Below, piece after piece: positions 5,460-8,814 of a DNA stretch of 8,814 bases. The position numbers and the translations under genes were made by a program. The stretch is from Phycisphaerae bacterium. GTDB taxonomy: Bacteria; Planctomycetota; Phycisphaerae; Sedimentisphaerales; Anaerohalosphaeraceae. The notes under the pieces were generated by a model. The model saw only the letters and a list, made by a program, of their open reading frames with translations. It was not told the DNA's origin and ran no database searches. Every line of letters starts with the position of its first letter. Position 1 is the stretch's first letter. The DNA lies in assembly GCA_003567095.1 (NCBI GenBank), contig PXAQ01000154.1:1-8814 (forward strand), written 5' to 3'.

Positions 5460-6320
5460 TTGAATGCGATTCTTGATTACCTACAGGGAATCAGCTTTTA
5501 TGAACGACTGATTGTTGTGGCCGAGTTGCTCCTGATCGGGGTGTTTGTGTATGCGGTCGTCAACTTTCTTCAGGGCACACGAGGCGAGCGCCTGTTTCGG
5601 GGGATGATTTTTATCCTAGTTGTCGGTTCGCTTGTACTGAATCTGGTGGTTAAAACGTTCGGGATGGAGCGAATCGCCTTTTTGTATGGGGGATTTCTGA
5701 TCGCGATTCTGGCCATCGGCGTCATCGCGTTTCAGCCGGAAATCCGACGCGCATTGATTCGCATCGGCCAGACGCGGCTTTTTACCACCAGTTCGTCGTT
5801 GCAATTGAGCCGCAGCGTTGAGCAGATTATTACCGCGGTCGGCGATATGGCCACCAGCCGCACCGGGGCGATTATTGTGATTCCTCAGCAGGTCGGCTTA
5901 GGCGAGTTTATCGAAACCGGCGTGCGGATTGATGCACGCGTCACGGCCGAGTTGATCGAGACCATCTTCCATGACGGCTCGCCGTTGCATGATATGGCGA
6001 TGGTGATTCAGGGCGACCGGATTGTCGCTGCACGGGTTCAGCTTCCGCTGGCCGAGAGCGGAACCACGGTCGGTCGGCAATTAGGCTCACGCCACCGCGC
6101 GGCCATTGGCGTGACCAACAGCTCCGACGCGATCGTCATTGTTGTCAGCGAGGAAACAGGGATTGTATCGTTGGCCATGAATGGCTCGTTGATTCGCAAC
6201 ATCTCCGAGTCGCAGCTTCGCCGTCATTTAACCACCGCGCTGGTCGAGACCACGCCGTTGCTGGAAAAACTGGGCCGACTCCAGAAAGAGGAGCCGGACA
6301 CCCTGAGCGATGAGGGGTAG
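5460..6320 (+). CDS. cdaA: Membrane diadenylate cyclase, CdaA/DacA type
   Basis: Makes cyclic di-AMP from two ATP molecules at the cytoplasmic face of the inner membrane. The 286 residues (family usually about 270-290) have three membrane helices at about 17-37, 48-65 and 72-91, then the linking motif FQPEIRRALIRIG at 91-103 and the DAC catalytic domain at about 108-245. Family motifs seen are GLGEFIETGVRIDA, TPLHDGA-equivalent SPLHDMA at 174-180, RHRAAIG at 211-217 and IVVSEETG at 227-234. The usual DGA triplet reads DMA (Asp178-Met179-Ala180): the metal-binding Asp is kept but the Gly is replaced. The start is TTG at 5460. An in-frame stop at 5433 with no ATG or GTG between makes it the only early start; the first in-frame ATG (residue 49) would remove the first helix. 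A short ATG-TAT-TCT-TGA frame at 5452-5463 overlaps the TTG. It is followed five bases later by the next gene. Confidence 0.92.
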   Translation: MNAILDYLQGISFYERLIVVAELLLIGVFVYAVVNFLQGTRGERLFRGMIFILVVGSLVLNLVVKTFGMERIAFLYGGFLIAILAIGVIAFQPEIRRALIRIGQTRLFTTSSSLQLSRSVEQIITAVGDMATSRTGAIIVIPQQVGLGEFIETGVRIDARVTAELIETIFHDGSPLHDMAMVIQGDRIVAARVQLPLAESGTTVGRQLGSRHRAAIGVTNSSDAIVIVVSEETGIVSLAMNGSLIRNISESQLRRHLTTALVETTPLLEKLGRLQKEEPDTLSDEG

Positions 6321-6325
6321 TCGAT

Positions 6326-7348
6326 ATGTCTGACAGAACCAAAAAAATCCTGGGCGTCGTTTTTTTGACCGTCCTGATCTGGGCCTGGGCGTATCTGTCG
6401 CTGGAACGGCAGATACCGCTGTGGGGAACGATTGAGCTGTCCCCGGCGGCCGGGCCTGAATTTCTGGTCACCTTCGGCGACGGCGCAAGCACCTCATTTC
6501 CGGTGAAGCTGACCTTTAAGGGGCCGCCGGCTAAAGTCAGCGAGATCGAGCGTCAATACCGGGCGGCCATCATGGACCCATTGCACGACAAGCTGATGTA
6601 TTACTATATGCCCCAGGAGTTCGGCCACACCACGACCAATACATACACGCTGGATGTAATGGAGTTTATCCGCCAAAGCCCCGCCTATCGGGAAATGGGG
6701 TTGACGCTGGAGGCCAGCGAGCCGATGCGCCTCGAGGTGAATGTGGAGGTCTTGACGCCCAGGCTGCTCGACGTGACTTGCATTGATGAAAGCGGCGCCC
6801 AGCTGCCGGCGGCCGAATTACAGCCCGGCCAGGTCGAGATGTATGTGCGGCCCGAGTATACCGGCCCGGCCTATGTCCGACTGTCCAGCCAGCAGATCGC
6901 CGCCGCCCGTCACAGTCCGATTCACCAGCGTCCCTTTGTGGATTTTGAGCCGCCCGGTCTGCGCCGCACCGCCGCACAGGAGGTGCGCATTTCGCTGCCG
7001 GCAACCGAACAGCTCAACGAGTACCCCTTTCAGCCGCAGAGCATCGGGTTTATCTTCAGCCGAAACTCTACCATCCCGGGGCGCTATCGCATCGACATTG
7101 AAAACGAAAGCGACCTGCGCACCATTCATTTCCGCGCGACCGAGGCCGCCTTTGAAGCCTATCGTCGGCGCCGGCACCACTTGCTGATTGAAATTCGCGA
7201 GGAAGATGCCGCGCTGGAGGAGATTCCCCCGCGCGAGGTGATCTTTAACTTCCCTTCGGAGTTCGTGCGCAACGGACACATCGAAGCAACCTCATCCCGC
7301 ACCGCCGTGATCCGTCTGGTTCCCATCGGCACATCGGATCCAAGCTGA
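6326..7348 (+). CDS. One-TM protein in the CdaR/YbbR position, partner candidate of CdaA
   Basis: A 340-residue protein with a basic N-terminus (MSDRTKKIL) and a single membrane helix at about 9-26, followed by a long presumably extracytoplasmic part. In Firmicutes, cdaA is followed by cdaR (ybbR), an anchored protein with YbbR repeats that regulates the cyclase. Here the gene starts five bases after cdaA, with GAGGGG as ribosome binding site inside the cdaA end. Faint YbbR-like wording is present (VKLTFKGPPAKVSEIERQ at about 60-77; a second beta-rich stretch at about 145-190), but I cannot claim the domain by eye. The stretch around 92-120 (YYYMPQEF, then HTTTNTYTLDVMEF) and the basic run YRRRRHHLLIEI near 275-290 are distinctive. 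There is no lipobox or recognisable enzyme motif. Assignment as a CdaR analogue is therefore mainly positional. Confidence 0.6.
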   Translation: MSDRTKKILGVVFLTVLIWAWAYLSLERQIPLWGTIELSPAAGPEFLVTFGDGASTSFPVKLTFKGPPAKVSEIERQYRAAIMDPLHDKLMYYYMPQEFGHTTTNTYTLDVMEFIRQSPAYREMGLTLEASEPMRLEVNVEVLTPRLLDVTCIDESGAQLPAAELQPGQVEMYVRPEYTGPAYVRLSSQQIAAARHSPIHQRPFVDFEPPGLRRTAAQEVRISLPATEQLNEYPFQPQSIGFIFSRNSTIPGRYRIDIENESDLRTIHFRATEAAFEAYRRRRHHLLIEIREEDAALEEIPPREVIFNFPSEFVRNGHIEATSSRTAVIRLVPIGTSDPS

Positions 7349-7359
7349 TAGTCAGCTTG
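7341..7359. repeat. Hairpin overlapping the stop codon of the cdaA cluster's last gene
   Basis: CAAGCTGA and TCAGCTTG form a perfect 8-base stem with a TAG loop; the TGA stop is in the left arm. There is no immediate T-run (the next T-rich run is at about 7381-7392), so it is not a standard intrinsic terminator but may mark the 3' end of the cluster by folding or by trimming. Confidence 0.45.
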
Positions 7360-7484
7360 AGCCCTTAGATTAAGACATTATCTTTTAGTTTTCAGAGAGG
7401 ATGTATCTTTTAATTGGCCAAAAGCCCGAACATTTAAGATGTTGCGATTTTCATCAATAACCATTAAGCTCATTGATATGCTGG

Positions 7485-7513
7485 TCGGCATCAAAGCCGG
7501 GCTTGTATATAAT
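7485..7513 (+). promoter_or_regulatory. Predicted promoter of the aldo/keto reductase gene
   Basis: A perfect -10 TATAAT at 7508-7513 lies 17 bases after TCGGCA (4 of 6) at 7485-7490. The leader would be about 29 bases. Two copies of TTGTATA (7503-7509 and 7515-7521) flank or overlap the -10. ATCAAT/ATTGAT arms at 7453-7458 and 7472-7477 lie just upstream. The rest of the 200-base gap before the gene is AT-rich with no coding signal seen. Confidence 0.5.
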
Positions 7514-7548
7514 ATTGTATACAGCAAACCTCAGATAAGGAGTGACTT

Positions 7549-8481
7549 ATGGCTTCTTACAAAATCGGACGACGAGAATTGCTGAAAACAACGCTGGCAG
7601 GGGCAGCGGGGCTGAGCTTGGGAAAAGCTGGTTGTCATAAACAGTCCAATCCGGCACATACGGGAAAAGAGCACCGCTCGATGCCGAAGCGGCGGCTGGG
7701 CAGAACAGGCTATGATGTGACACTGTTCAGCCTTGGCGGACAGTCCACGATTGAGCAGCCGGGTCGCGAAGAGGAGGCGGTTGCCATAATCAATCATGCG
7801 ATGGATATGGGGGTCAATTATGTGGATACTGCAGAACGGTACGGTAGAGGGGTCAGTGAAACGTATCTTGGCAAGGTGATGAAAGAGCGGCGCAAGGAGA
7901 TGTTCCTGGCCACCAAAAGCAGTGATTACAGCTATGATGGAACGATGCGGCTTTGCGAAGAAAGCCTGAAGCGGCTGCAAACGGATTATCTGGACCTTTA
8001 CCAGCACCACGCCGTGGGAAATGAAGAACAGTTGGATCGCATATGCGCCGAGGACGGGGCATTGCGCGCTTTTGACAAGCTGTATGACGAAGGCGTTATA
8101 AAGCATAAAGGCATTACGGGACATTCTCCGCGGATTTTACTGGAGGGCCTCAATCGGCATGACTACGACTGCGTGCTTATCACACTCAACGCGGCCAACG
8201 CGTCTATGGATCACCCTGAGGACATGGATAAATTTCTCGCTGCGGCCGGCGAAAAAGATGTCGGGATTATCGCGATGAAAGTTGTCGGTCGGGGCCGTGT
8301 GCTTGAGCGGGGGCTTACCATGGAACAGGCGTTTAACTATACGCTCAGTCACCCGGTAGCCACAGCAGTGATCGGAATTACAGAATTATGGCAGATCGAG
8401 GAAAACGTGAAATTGGCCTGCGACTTTGAGCCTTTAAGCGAGGTTGAACGGGCCGAGCTTGAGCGTATTGCCCAAGGCTGA
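7549..8481 (+). CDS. Aldo/keto reductase with twin-arginine signal
   Basis: An NAD(P)H-dependent oxidoreductase of the aldo/keto reductase fold, 310 residues. The (alpha/beta)8 family marks are LGRTGYDVTLFSLGG at about 50-64, VDTAERYGRG at 92-101 with Asp93 and Tyr98, ATK at 121-123 with Lys123, and YLDLYQHH at 147-154 with His154, giving the Asp-Tyr-Lys-His catalytic tetrad. KGITGHS at 187-193 and IGITE near 275-279 are typical of the later strands. The N-terminus GRRELLKTTLAGAAGLSLG is a twin-arginine leader, so the enzyme is likely exported folded with cofactor. A Cys follows at residue 29 but the preceding KAG is not a good lipobox. The ATG at 7549 has an excellent AAGGAG six bases upstream. 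The gene has its own promoter and no operon partner here. The substrate is not predictable. Confidence 0.88.
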   Translation: MASYKIGRRELLKTTLAGAAGLSLGKAGCHKQSNPAHTGKEHRSMPKRRLGRTGYDVTLFSLGGQSTIEQPGREEEAVAIINHAMDMGVNYVDTAERYGRGVSETYLGKVMKERRKEMFLATKSSDYSYDGTMRLCEESLKRLQTDYLDLYQHHAVGNEEQLDRICAEDGALRAFDKLYDEGVIKHKGITGHSPRILLEGLNRHDYDCVLITLNAANASMDHPEDMDKFLAAAGEKDVGIIAMKVVGRGRVLERGLTMEQAFNYTLSHPVATAVIGITELWQIEENVKLACDFEPLSEVERAELERIAQG

Positions 8482-8539
8482 CCGCCACCGGGAAAGCGTT
8501 GCCGAACAATCGAATACCTGTTGCAATGAATTGAAAACG

Positions 8540-8814
8540 TCAGCTGTCGTGTGTCGGATCGGTCAGGCGGCCCAAGAATAGGATGCTGCCTGTGGCATTG
8601 TCTTTGATCAGAAACACGAATGGACGATCGGCGCGAAATACCGGCGGCGGTTCGGGCACTGCCGTGATGCCCACGATGATACCGGTCGCTGCGGCGGCTT
8701 CGGTGCCTTCTTCGTTGACCTCGACAAACGCCTTGTGCAGCACATCGGAAATAAACAGCTCACGGGTGCCGTCCATGCCGGAAAAGTTCGCGTTTTCCGT
8801 GAAGGCATCCGGCA
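8540..8814 (-). CDS. Serpin (serine protease inhibitor), C-terminal part (5' end outside window)
   Basis: The last 90 residues of a serpin; the frame stays open to the right edge, so the ATG at 8776 is internal. Visible family features are [14 protein letters not shown], then [25 protein letters not shown], which contains the hinge [10 protein letters not shown] needed for loop insertion, then the reactive loop and [25 protein letters not shown] at the C-terminus (serpin signature). Serpins trap proteases irreversibly. The loop reads [14 protein letters not shown]; counting 15 residues from the hinge Gly puts the P1-P1' bond near Thr-Ala, but the P' side is about three residues longer than alpha-1-antitrypsin, so the site is uncertain. 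Whether it has a signal peptide cannot be seen. The gene converges with the aldo/keto reductase 58 bases away; I saw no clear terminator between them. Confidence 0.93.
   Translation of the reverse strand, partial: PDAFTENANFSGMDGTRELFISDVLHKAFVEVNEEGTEAAAATGIIVGITAVPEPPPVFRADRPFVFLIKDNATGSILFLGRLTDPTHDS

Noticed and set aside
6818..7279. 153-codon minus-strand open frame
   Set aside because: Antisense to the gene after cdaA, which has a proper ribosome binding site and membrane helix; no support for it.
8482..8539. Possible terminator between the converging reductase and serpin genes
   Set aside because: I found no stem of useful length followed by a T-run in either direction.

Overview
The window looks like a bacterial chromosomal replication-origin neighbourhood (moderately GC-rich genes, AT-rich intergenic regions). 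It carries the beta clamp (dnaN), a DciA/DUF721 helicase-loader-type protein and the start of gyrB, next to a roughly 500-base non-coding region rich in DnaA boxes. No marker fixes the taxon. The dnaN-dciA-gyrB order without recF, the short leaderless-looking lipoprotein before a CdaA-type diadenylate cyclase, the Tat-type aldo/keto reductase and the serpin together make me lean towards Planctomycetota (Phycisphaerae-like) or a related group. That is inference, with low to moderate confidence.

Left part (1-2438, all minus strand): dnaN, dciA and gyrB read leftwards as one probable operon. gyrB is cut by the window edge. dciA ends exactly one base before the gyrB ATG. A sigma70-like promoter with an inverted repeat over its -10 lies upstream of dnaN.

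Centre (2439-2945): no credible gene. Two perfect DnaA boxes, several one-mismatch boxes, an AT-rich stretch of about 20 % GC and several dyads make this a strong oriC candidate. dnaA itself is not in the window.

Right of the origin: an ABC-F ATPase (2946-4895, minus) is transcribed towards the candidate origin. It shares a divergent promoter region (4896-5164) with a rightward cluster: a 72-residue lipoprotein, the membrane diadenylate cyclase CdaA, and a one-TM protein in the position that CdaR/YbbR occupies in other bacteria. The cyclase would make c-di-AMP at the inner membrane and the next protein could be its extracytoplasmic partner. The cyclase has Met in place of Gly in its DGA motif.

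Far right: an independent gene with its own promoter and strong ribosome binding site encodes an aldo/keto reductase with a twin-arginine leader. It converges on the 3' end of a serpin gene cut by the right edge, which includes the whole reactive-centre loop.

I see no rRNA, tRNA, CRISPR array, insertion sequence or prophage. The most unusual points are the altered DGA motif of the cyclase, the lipoprotein/cyclase/one-TM trio, the recF-less clamp-DciA-gyrase operon at a candidate oriC, and the serpin loop.
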